Assembly (NCBI GenBank): GCA_964624165.1
Contig: CAZUWG010000001.1
Location: 37,514 to 101,513, forward strand
Direction of reading: 5' to 3'
Length of the DNA: 64,000 nucleotides
Source: OLB19 sp964624165
GTDB lineage: Bacteria; Patescibacteriota; Minisyncoccia; Phycocordibacterales; UBA918
Numbering within the stretch: the stretch's first letter is position 1; the number at the start of each line of letters is the position of its first letter. Positions 16,110 to 22,949 of this stretch are shown piece after piece. The notes under the pieces are model-generated. The model saw nothing but the letters and a program-made list of their open reading frames with translations, searched no databases and was not told the DNA's origin. The position numbers were made by a program, and so were the translations under genes.

Positions 16110-16790
16110 ATGCCACAAATTTCAAAAGACATTATTTTCTACATTCGTGAAAACCCCCTTCAATTTTTTGGTGTCTTCTTTGTGGTAGTCTTTTTCTCAT
16201 ACCTGTTTCTTTATATAGTCGATTTTTATCCAGAACCAAAAGAACAGACCGCTGTAGAAGAAAGCGAACTCGATGAAATCACACCTGACCGAGACATTCT
16301 TTCAGGAGTGGAGGTAACCTCGGATACAAGCAAGGAAGTGAATACTCAGTCTGGTGAATTGCCGATCAAGATCACTTTTGAGAGCCTTTCGCGTACTGTG
16401 ACAGTACTCAACTCAGCCTCGGCAGATCTGGCAACACTTGAGGCAGACCTTCAAAAAGGTGTGATTCGCCACCCTGACTCAGTAAAGCTCGGTGAAAAAG
16501 GAAATGTGGTGATCTTGGGTCACTCAAGCTACCTACCAAATGTAATGAACAAAAATTACCAGGCATTTAATGGTATTCAAGACTTGATGTGGGGAGACAC
16601 TATCAGGGTCGCTTCTCTTGATAAGGTATATGTTTATCGTGTGGAGCGCGTGTATAAAGCCACTACAGACGAAGTCGTGCCGGTAGAGGGTAATGAAAAG
16701 ACATTGACACTTGTCACTTGCAACGTGTTTGGGGCTAAAGAAGACCGATATATCCTTGAAGCGACGCTGCAGGAGGTAAAAGACGCCTAA
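16110..16790 (+). CDS. Sortase (membrane-bound transpeptidase)
   Basis: 226 residues. A short basic N-terminus and one membrane helix (about residues 18-37) are followed by an acidic linker and the sortase beta-barrel (about 85-226). The catalytic residues are visible: H138 in VVILGHSS, C204 in TLVTCNVF and R213 in AKEDRYIL. Sortases cleave LPxTG-type signals between T and G and attach the protein to a surface amine. A likely substrate, ending VPYTG plus membrane helix plus basic tail, lies 1.1 kb downstream on the same strand. The class is undetermined and the attachment point in this organism is unknown. Confidence 0.85.
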   Translation: MPQISKDIIFYIRENPLQFFGVFFVVVFFSYLFLYIVDFYPEPKEQTAVEESELDEITPDRDILSGVEVTSDTSKEVNTQSGELPIKITFESLSRTVTVLNSASADLATLEADLQKGVIRHPDSVKLGEKGNVVILGHSSYLPNVMNKNYQAFNGIQDLMWGDTIRVASLDKVYVYRVERVYKATTDEVVPVEGNEKTLTLVTCNVFGAKEDRYILEATLQEVKDA

Positions 16791-16795
16791 ATATA

Positions 16796-16823
16796 TTGAC
16801 AAAAATATAAATCGTGCTATACT
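16796..16823 (+). promoter_or_regulatory. Strong promoter upstream of the exported-protein gene
   Basis: Consensus TTGACA (16796-16801), 16-nt spacer ending TGC, and TATACT (16818-16823). The transcript would have a leader of about 230 nt before the ATG at 17064. Confidence 0.7.
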
Positions 16824-16917
16824 TTCTTTAATCTTTAAAAGTGGTGTACAGTACACCATAAGGCGCGTTCTCTCAACTACATATCAGTTCCTCTCTGCTT
16901 AAGCTTGGTCGCTTGAG

Positions 16918-17022
16918 GCGGGTGGATTTTTTATAACGTGCGTTATAAAAAATCCACCCGCATGGTGTGGGTAGCTCGCTTGGGCGTCGAATGTTTTCGC
17001 ATGAAAACATTCGACGCCCAAG
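16918..17022 (+). promoter_or_regulatory. Tandem perfect hairpins in the 5' leader
   Basis: Hairpin 1 has 20-bp arms at 16918-16937 and 16942-16961 with loop GTGC. Hairpin 2 has 20-bp arms at 16979-16998 and 17003-17022 with loop GCAT. Both stems are perfect and neither is followed by a T run. They lie between a strong promoter and a strong ribosome binding site, so they belong to the 5' UTR. Their role (mRNA stabilisation, regulation, or termination of sortase read-through) is unknown. Confidence 0.7.
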
Positions 17023-17063
17023 AAGGGGCATGTGAAAATCACAATTCAAAGAAGGAGGACATT

Positions 17064-17681
17064 ATGTCCAACAGCTTCATTAGTTGCGTCATGGCGGTCG
17101 CTTTCGCTGGGGTCGGCTTCGTCGCCGACCCAGCCGCGCTCTTCGAGCGTGGCGCGCTGACGGTCTCGACCGCCGTGGCCTGTGATAGCGCCTGCCAAGT
17201 CGCCGCTTGGCAGGCAACGCGTGATCCCTACAAGGATCGGACTGCGCCGAGGCAGGTAGATACCTGTGTGCGCATCTTGGCGTCCGACAGGTATGCCATG
17301 ATGTCAGAAGTCGTTCTGGTGGCTGGGGCGGATCCGCAGAATGGCCGAGAAATTACCTCGCTTGGGCGTGGTAATGGGTTCGCATATCGCGAGCCCAATC
17401 AGCCGGCCGGTACGGCGGACGTTTACGTCCGTGAATTCTGCTTCAATGGCCGTTTGATTGACGGTCTCGACACCATCACGTTCTGCAACGGGATGAACCC
17501 TGGTGACGGAAATCACCACACTCTGTCGTTGCATGATGACAGCGGGGCATTGCTCCGCCGTTTGAAAGAGACAGGCCAGGCGGGTGATTATCTCTCGTTG
17601 CTGGGGAGCAAGCGCTCCTACACTGCGCCGGTCGCAACTTTCTTCACAGCGACGAGGTATCAAAGCCGTTTTGGCAGGTAG
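17064..17681 (+). CDS. Exported protein of unknown function, unlike its neighbours in composition
   Basis: 205 residues, not recognised. The start is fixed by the ATG at 17064 with a strong AAGGAGG five nt before it; a longer upstream frame begins with GTG inside a hairpin loop and is rejected. The N-terminus (MSNSFISCVMAVAFAGVGFV) looks like a signal or membrane segment. The mature part has Cys in DSACQVAAW, VDTCVRIL, VREFCFNG and TFCNGMNPG, suggesting disulfides. The coding sequence is visibly more GC-rich than the sortase and Ig-like genes around it, and holds a 10-bp palindrome (17190-17199/17206-17215). Strong promoter, strong SD and terminator suggest high expression or recent acquisition. 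Confidence 0.7.
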   Translation: MSNSFISCVMAVAFAGVGFVADPAALFERGALTVSTAVACDSACQVAAWQATRDPYKDRTAPRQVDTCVRILASDRYAMMSEVVLVAGADPQNGREITSLGRGNGFAYREPNQPAGTADVYVREFCFNGRLIDGLDTITFCNGMNPGDGNHHTLSLHDDSGALLRRLKETGQAGDYLSLLGSKRSYTAPVATFFTATRYQSRFGR

Positions 17682-17687
17682 AGAAAT

Positions 17688-17713
17688 TGGGAAATGCGTT
17701 CGCGCGTTTCCCA
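17688..17713 (+). terminator. Terminator after exported-protein gene
   Basis: TGGGAAATGCG / CGCGTTTCCCA with a TTCG tetraloop (one G-U pair), followed by CCCTTATTATTCTT. Confidence 0.65.
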
Positions 17714-17740
17714 CCCTTATTATTCTTGCGTACTAGGTGA

Positions 17741-17824
17741 AAAAGTCTGAAAGACTTTTGCAAGACTTTGCCAAATAATTCTTTAGAATTATCGGCAAAG
17801 TGTACAGCACCTGTAAGGTGTAGG
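17741..17824 (+). promoter_or_regulatory. Structured leader of the Ig-like surface protein
   Basis: Three hairpins follow each other: AAAAGTC/GACTTTT (17741-17759); CTTTGCC...GGCAAAG with inner ATAATTCT/AGAATTAT (17766-17800); and CACC/GGTG (17808-17820). An A/T-rich stretch then leads to the ATG at 17876, with no Shine-Dalgarno site. Confidence 0.5.
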
Positions 17825-17875
17825 TAAGAATATCGGGGTTTATTAAAAAATTATCAATTTTTATTCAATATATTT

Positions 17876-20059
17876 ATGATGACAACAACATTCAATAAAG
17901 TGGCCTTTAGTCTCGTACTCGTCGCATTTGCATTTGGTATTTTTACCTATGTGAGTCAACAAACCAACTTACTTAATGAAGCACTTGCTGTTGGTTCGGG
18001 AGCAGGTGATGGCGGCTGTTGCGGCGGCGGTTCTGACAATGGCGGCGGTCACGGAAACAACGGTGACCGCGGAGACAACTATAATGACTACAACTACCCT
18101 AAGGCAGTTTGTGTTATTACCGCGTCTGCGACGTCAGTAGCAGCAGGTGATACCTACACAATCCGATGGAACGGTTCGTATGGTGCTTTTAAGTACAACG
18201 GCGTAAACGTCGGTGATACAGGTTCACGCACTATCACTATGAGGGCAAATGAAACGTCTCGCACTTTTACGTTGACCGGACAAGGCTTTGACAGCTCGTG
18301 TTCAGCAAAAGTAACGGTAAAAAAGAAAGCGGAACCTGCGCCAGTTTGTGAGTCATTTACGATTGCACCAAAGCAGCTTCCAGCAACTGGAGGCAAGGTA
18401 AAGCTTACCTGGGCTACTAAGAACGCGACTAAAGTAACAATCAACAACGGTATCGGCGAAGTAGGTCACGTCACAAATCTTTCAGGGCGTGGTGAAGATA
18501 TTGCAGCAAATAATACTACTTCACCAAAAAAGCACACTTACGTACTTACAGCTCACAATGCTGAAGGAAAAAAAGTAAGCTGTTCTGCTTCTGTAACCGT
18601 AAAGGGTAAGGAAGTTGTCGTGCCGAAAGTAATACCAAAGTGTGACTCTTTCTCTATAGATAAAGCGAAAGTATATCCGGGAGGCAAGGTGACACTGACT
18701 TGGAAAACAACAAACGCGACTAAAGTAACGATCAACAACGGTATTGGTCAGGTAGGTCATGAGACAAATCTCTCTGGCCGTCCACACACCATGCCAAACA
18801 GTATCGGCACCTACACCTTTATTCTTACTGCTGAAAGCAAAGATGGCGTCAAGCGATCTTGTCAGGATGTAGTTGAAGTGATTAAAAAGCCAGTGACTGA
18901 AATCACAGGCTGTACAGATAAAGATGCAACCAACTACAACCCGAAAGCTACTAAGGACGATGGTAGCTGTCACTACGCAAAGGTCGTACCAAAGTGTGAC
19001 ATGTTTACAGTGAACAAGACACAGGTATACCCTGGTAAAGATGTAGTGTTTACTTGGGAAACAACCAATGCTAGCAAGGTATCAATCAATAATGGTATCG
19101 GGAACGTAGCTGTCGACAACACTCAAGGACGCACTTACACCATGCCAAACAGCATCGGTACCTACACCTTCGTCTTGACTGCAGTCAGTAAAGATCAGAT
19201 TATCCGCACTTGTGAAAAGGTAGTGTATGTCAAAAAGCAGCCAGATCACAAAGTACCCGGCTGTACTGATGTAGATGCAACCAACTACAACCCGAAAGCT
19301 ACTGAAGATGATGGAAGTTGTAAGTATAAAGAAGTGGAATACCCAAAGTGTGACTTCCTTCGTGTCAATGATGACGAAGTACGCAAGGGAACTGAAGTAA
19401 CATTGACGTGGGGAACTACGAATGCAGATCGTGTAGAAATCAACAACGGCATTGGTCGTGTTGATGAAGATGGTAACTACGATGTAGTAATCAATAATGA
19501 TACCGATTTCGTTCTGACTGCCTACGGAGATGATGGAAAGAAAGACACGTGTTCAGTTGATGTCAATGTTGAATCAGGCGGCGGCGGTGGTGGTTCACCA
19601 CTTCCACGTTGTGAATTGAAGGCCTCTGATCGCAAGATCAAAGCTGGAGAACGAGTCACTCTTGAATGGGAAACTCGATTCGGACGTGAGCTTACTATCT
19701 ACGAAGGTGATAAAGATGACGGAGACGACATCTATGACACTGACGATGAAGACGATGTAGAAGAAGGAGAGATTACTGTCCGTCCCACTCGTGATACAAC
19801 CTATACATTGGTAGTAGAACGAGGTTCACGAGATCGTGAATGTGATGTTGAGATTGAAGTAGAAGATGATGAGGTGACCGTGATCGATGACCGAGACCAA
19901 ACACCGCGCGTGGCTGGTATCACACTGACACAGGTGCCGTACACTGGCTTTGAAGCTGGTCCAGCACTCACACTCTTGTTTTACGCACTCTTGGCACTAT
20001 GGGGATTGTTTGTGGCATATCACTTTGTCATTCGAAAAAAAGAACAGAAGCTCTACTAG
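17876..20059 (+). CDS. Multi-Ig-like sortase-anchored surface protein
   Basis: 727 residues. A signal peptide (about 1-38, ending NEALA) and a Gly/Asn-rich linker (40-72) are followed by six Ig-like beta domains (about 75-148, 155-243, 253-336, 372-453, 489-566, 577-664), each with a Cys pair and the shared pattern TNATKVTINNGIG. Two 21-residue Cys-bounded units, GCTDxDATNYNPKATxDDG then SC, sit at 345-365 and 462-482; similar GCTD repeats are common in bacterial surface proteins. The C-terminus has VPYTG (687-691), a membrane helix and RKKEQKLY, a complete sorting signal. Repeat spacing suggests a rod projecting from the cell. In the -1 frame, coding continues for 795 nt (next entry). Confidence 0.85.
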   Translation: MMTTTFNKVAFSLVLVAFAFGIFTYVSQQTNLLNEALAVGSGAGDGGCCGGGSDNGGGHGNNGDRGDNYNDYNYPKAVCVITASATSVAAGDTYTIRWNGSYGAFKYNGVNVGDTGSRTITMRANETSRTFTLTGQGFDSSCSAKVTVKKKAEPAPVCESFTIAPKQLPATGGKVKLTWATKNATKVTINNGIGEVGHVTNLSGRGEDIAANNTTSPKKHTYVLTAHNAEGKKVSCSASVTVKGKEVVVPKVIPKCDSFSIDKAKVYPGGKVTLTWKTTNATKVTINNGIGQVGHETNLSGRPHTMPNSIGTYTFILTAESKDGVKRSCQDVVEVIKKPVTEITGCTDKDATNYNPKATKDDGSCHYAKVVPKCDMFTVNKTQVYPGKDVVFTWETTNASKVSINNGIGNVAVDNTQGRTYTMPNSIGTYTFVLTAVSKDQIIRTCEKVVYVKKQPDHKVPGCTDVDATNYNPKATEDDGSCKYKEVEYPKCDFLRVNDDEVRKGTEVTLTWGTTNADRVEINNGIGRVDEDGNYDVVINNDTDFVLTAYGDDGKKDTCSVDVNVESGGGGGGSPLPRCELKASDRKIKAGERVTLEWETRFGRELTIYEGDKDDGDDIYDTDDEDDVEEGEITVRPTRDTTYTLVVERGSRDRECDVEIEVEDDEVTVIDDRDQTPRVAGITLTQVPYTGFEAGPALTLLFYALLALWGLFVAYHFVIRKKEQKLY
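20035..20041 (+). other. A7 run, candidate -1 slippery site
   Basis: The frame reads CGA AAA AAA GAA, so A-AAA-AAA fits the X-XXY-YYZ form. A -1 slip bypasses TAG at 20057 and joins the downstream frame. A perfect 13-bp hairpin follows at 20065-20093. A base-count sequencing error in the run is the simple alternative. Confidence 0.45.
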
Positions 20060-20835
20060 CTAGCGCAAAAGACGCCTCAAAGGCGTCTTTTGCAGTAGAG
20101 CAGACGGCTCCTGCGTCTCAGGCGACAGCAGTCGAGGCTAGCATCCCCGCACCAACGTACAGTAGTGATATAGCGCCAGTGAATCTTCCGATTGAGAAAG
20201 AAGAAGCCCCACAGGTGATTGGCTATGCTGCTCGTGAGGTGGATGAAATGATTGAAGAGGTGAAAGAAGTGACGACAGAAACAAAAGCAATGCATATGCT
20301 CGAGCAGCATGCTCATGAGCACCGAGCTTTGATATCAAGTGATGCCTTGCGTGTGATTGTACGAGATTTACCAACAGAAGGAGAACGTATCACAAAACTT
20401 GATGAGCTTATCGCCGAGGCCAAAGCTGCCTATCCAAGCGAAGATGGGTGGATTGTCCTCAATCTTGAGCGACTTGAAGCATTGCTGAAAGCAGAAACCA
20501 GTGCCGTTCTCGATGTAGACAATGCTACCGTAGGGGTAGGTTCGCTCGCTGAGGCGATTGCCCTTGGCGATCTCGAGGCAGCATACGTACTCATTGGTCG
20601 ACGACCAATGCTGGCGTTGGCAGACGCCGCCGCCGACTTTGATGCGCTCTATCGAATGCGCCAAGGCGGTGACGAGCAGGTTTCTTCATTACTTGTGTCA
20701 ACACTTGGCAATCGTAGTGATGAAGAAGTGGTGGCGGTTGTAAAGACGCTCACCAGTGCGCTTGACGGCACATACACGACCGAAGTTGATGCAGTGAAGG
20801 TGGCGATTATGAAAGCAGTGCGACTTCTTTCATAG
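20041..20835 (+). CDS. Cytoplasmic-type tail in the -1 frame of the surface protein
   Basis: About 264 codons, open without interruption from the A7 run to TAG at 20835. The first 65 codons are an Ala/Pro/Glu-rich linker (ASQATAVEASIPAPTYSS). Then comes a helical domain with SSDALRVIVRDLP, YPSEDGWIVLNLERLEALL, VGSLAEAIALGDLEAAYVLI and RPMLALADAAADFDALYRM. No plausible start exists near 20041. The only internal option is ATG 20248 with a GAGGTGG upstream, which leaves the coding-like linker unexplained. I therefore read it as a frameshifted extension of the preceding gene that would lie inside the cell behind the membrane helix. Function unknown. Confidence 0.6.
   Translation, partial: RTEALLASAKDASKASFAVEQTAPASQATAVEASIPAPTYSSDIAPVNLPIEKEEAPQVIGYAAREVDEMIEEVKEVTTETKAMHMLEQHAHEHRALISSDALRVIVRDLPTEGERITKLDELIAEAKAAYPSEDGWIVLNLERLEALLKAETSAVLDVDNATVGVGSLAEAIALGDLEAAYVLIGRRPMLALADAAADFDALYRMRQGGDEQVSSLLVSTLGNRSDEEVVAVVKTLTSALDGTYTTEVDAVKVAIMKAVRLLS
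20065..20093 (+). terminator. Hairpin after the surface-protein stop
   Basis: GCAAAAGACGCCT / AGGCGTCTTTTGC with loop CAA is a perfect 13-bp stem with a four-T tract inside the arm. It has the form of a terminator, but it lies in the -1 frame coding extension and could instead stimulate frameshifting. Confidence 0.5.
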
Positions 20836-20852
20836 GTCAGTGTATAGGATAC

Positions 20853-20888
20853 AAAAGGGCCGGGAGCATTTGCTCCCGGCCCTTTTCC
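20853..20888 (+). terminator. Terminator between the surface locus and thrS
   Basis: Perfect 16-bp arms AAAAGGGCCGGGAGCA / TGCTCCCGGCCCTTTT around TT. It can serve both convergent genes. Confidence 0.88.
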
Positions 20889-20901
20889 TGTACGTTGTTT
20901 T

Positions 20902-22647
20902 TTACAACACCTTCGTATCAATCTCGGTCAAGAGATGGTTGGCGGCGTGTGAGAGCTCCATCAGCTCCGAGGTGCCGTCTCGTTTTTCAAGTGTGACTTG
21001 CTTTGCCTCGGTCTCTTTATCACCAATCACAATAAAGTATGGAAGTTTGGCTTGCTTCGCGCCTCGTATCTTCTTGCCCATACTTTCTTTACTGTCATCG
21101 AGTTGGACACGGATTCCGGCAGAATGTAGCGCTTTATGCACCTCGTGCGCGTACTCGTAGTGCACTTCATTGACTGGAATAATCGCTACTTGCACCGGCG
21201 CCAGCCAGAGTGGGAAGTTGCCACCAAGGTGCTCAAAGAGTACGGCTGCAAAACGCTCGACAGAACCCATGATCGCACAGTGAATCATAACGATGCGCTC
21301 TTTCTCACCTGCTTCGTTGATGCAGGTGAGATCAAAACGCTCAGGGAGATTCATATCAAGCTGGATGGTTGCTACTTGATGTTCTCGACCAAGTGAGTCT
21401 TTGGCCATAAAATCGAGTTTTGGTCCGTACATAGCCGCCTCTCCCGGTGCTTCAAAATATTCCGCGCCACGTTCTTTTGCAATGTCGCGCAGTGCGTTTT
21501 CGGCGTTGTTCCAGATTTCCTTAGTGCCTAAATATTTTTCCATTTCACTTGGCTCGTGGAAGGAAAGGCGAACAAGTATCTCTGAAAAGCCGAAGGTGGC
21601 GTAGAAGGTGTCGACCATATCCCAGATGCGGAAGAATTCTTCCTTGACCTGACTGTGTCGGCAAAAGACATGGCTATCGTCTTGCGTGATAGAGAGAACG
21701 CGTGTGAGACCACCCAATTCTCCAGATTGTTCGTCTCGATACACCATGGTGGTCTCAGCATAGCGTTGCGGCATATCTCGGTAGCTGTGAGGTTTGCGAT
21801 CAAATATCTGTGTGTGATGGGGACAGTTCATCGGTTTTAGAGCGTACTCCTTTCCTTCTCGGGTGGTGATACGAAAGAGCTCGTCCGCAAATTTATCCCA
21901 GTGGCCAGACTTTTGGTAAAGGTCTTTTTTAGTGATGTGGGGGATGGTGACACGTTGGTAACCATTTTTTTCACGAAGTTGCCAGATGTAGGTATCTAAG
22001 AGATGACGTACCAAGCTACCGTCTGGTGTCCAGAGCGGTAAGCCAGCACCGACGAGCTCTGAGAAGGTAAAGAGATCCATTTCTTTCCCTAGTTTCCGAT
22101 GGTCGCGTTTTTTGGCTTCTTCAAGCTGAGTGATATAGGCGTCCAGCTCGTCTTTCGTATCAAAAGCCAAACCATAGATACGTGTAAGCATCGGGTTTTT
22201 CTCATCACCGCGCCAATACGCGCCGGCAATTTTGTCGAGCTTAAAGGCGTCGGTATTGAGCTCGTCTTTCGGACGCTCTACGTGTCCGCCACGGCAGAGG
22301 TCGGTAAAACCGCCGGCAGTGTAGAGAGTGATTGTCTCACCTTTGGCCTGGATTTCATCAATAAGCTCAAGCTTAAATTTATTATCTGCAAAGTGTTTGC
22401 GAGCATCTTCAGCAGATACTTCTACATGAGAAAAAACGTCCCATTTGTTGAGGAGTTTCTTCATGGTTTTTTGAAGTAGTTTCAGATCGTCTTCGCCAGG
22501 CGTCTCTCCTTTGCTAAAGTCGATATCATAATAAAATCCAGTGTCGGTCGCAGGGCCGAGGGTCAGCTTGGCTTGCGGATAATGCTCTAAGACCGCCGCC
22601 GCTAAGAGGTGGGCCAGGGTGTGTCGCTTATGTTCGAGAGTGTTCAT
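20902..22647 (-). CDS. thrS: Threonine--tRNA ligase (no TGS domain)
   Basis: 581 residues. It starts at MNTLEHKRHTLAHLLAAAV, that is, directly with the SAD editing domain (HxxxH). The N-terminal TGS domain of full-length ThrS is missing. The class II core shows MNCPHHTQIF (zinc Cys), RYAETTMVYRDEQSGELGGL, the motif 2 arginine at TRVLSITQDDSHVF, and the C-terminal anticodon-binding domain (WLAPVQVAIIPVNEVH). The frame extends 64 codons further upstream, but that stretch is the T-box leader, so the start is ATG 22647. It charges tRNA-Thr and is controlled by the upstream T-box. Confidence 0.94.
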   Translation of the reverse strand: MNTLEHKRHTLAHLLAAAVLEHYPQAKLTLGPATDTGFYYDIDFSKGETPGEDDLKLLQKTMKKLLNKWDVFSHVEVSAEDARKHFADNKFKLELIDEIQAKGETITLYTAGGFTDLCRGGHVERPKDELNTDAFKLDKIAGAYWRGDEKNPMLTRIYGLAFDTKDELDAYITQLEEAKKRDHRKLGKEMDLFTFSELVGAGLPLWTPDGSLVRHLLDTYIWQLREKNGYQRVTIPHITKKDLYQKSGHWDKFADELFRITTREGKEYALKPMNCPHHTQIFDRKPHSYRDMPQRYAETTMVYRDEQSGELGGLTRVLSITQDDSHVFCRHSQVKEEFFRIWDMVDTFYATFGFSEILVRLSFHEPSEMEKYLGTKEIWNNAENALRDIAKERGAEYFEAPGEAAMYGPKLDFMAKDSLGREHQVATIQLDMNLPERFDLTCINEAGEKERIVMIHCAIMGSVERFAAVLFEHLGGNFPLWLAPVQVAIIPVNEVHYEYAHEVHKALHSAGIRVQLDDSKESMGKKIRGAKQAKLPYFIVIGDKETEAKQVTLEKRDGTSELMELSHAANHLLTEIDTKVL

Positions 22648-22680
22648 AGTAGAGATAGTATAATTTTTAAAAATAAATAG

Positions 22681-22850
22681 CCCGCGCAAAATCCAAAACA
22701 ACGTTTGAATTTTGCGCGGGCGATCTAGCCGCGGTTCCACCGCGCTTCCAGGATAATCCTGGCACTTGATTGTACAGATTAGAAGGTGGTTGCCTTGGGC
22801 GCGAGATTCGCTAGCGCCCTGACGGTTGGTAGCCATCACAATCTCTGCGT
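22681..22850 (-). promoter_or_regulatory. T-box riboswitch (tRNA-Thr) of thrS
   Basis: On the minus strand a short stem I (GAGATT...AATCTC) holds the loop CT-ACC-AA, with ACC (22830-22828) as candidate Thr specifier codon. The antiterminator core GCGGTGGAACCGCGG matches the conserved T-box sequence (GGTGGNACCGCG). A 12-bp terminator stem follows at 22720-22681 (CCCGCGCAAAAT / ATTTTGCGCGGG) and a T-rich tail. The UGGA bulge predicts a tRNA discriminator U, which the tRNA-Thr at 6884 has. Uncharged tRNA-Thr should favour read-through into thrS. Confidence 0.85.
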
Positions 22851-22856
22851 CTTTCT

Positions 22857-22884
22857 ATCCTACCGCCAGAACCAAAAATGTCAA
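22857..22884 (-). promoter_or_regulatory. Promoter of the T-box/thrS transcript
   Basis: Minus-strand TTGACA (22884-22879), 16-nt spacer, TAGGAT (22862-22857). It overlaps the upstream region of the divergent GH18 gene. Confidence 0.6.
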
Positions 22885-22949
22885 AGGGTAATTATTTGAA
22901 TACAAAACACTCCGTAAGGCAAGTGCAGTTATTGCGTCATAAAGAGTAT

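Noticed and set aside
16938..17063. Upstream extension of the exported-protein frame starting at GTG 16938
   Set aside because: The GTG lies in a hairpin loop, the extra codons encode the hairpin arms, and a strong SD stands directly before ATG 17064.
22648..22839. N-terminal extension of ThrS
   Set aside because: The extra 64 codons are the T-box leader and terminator, not protein sequence.
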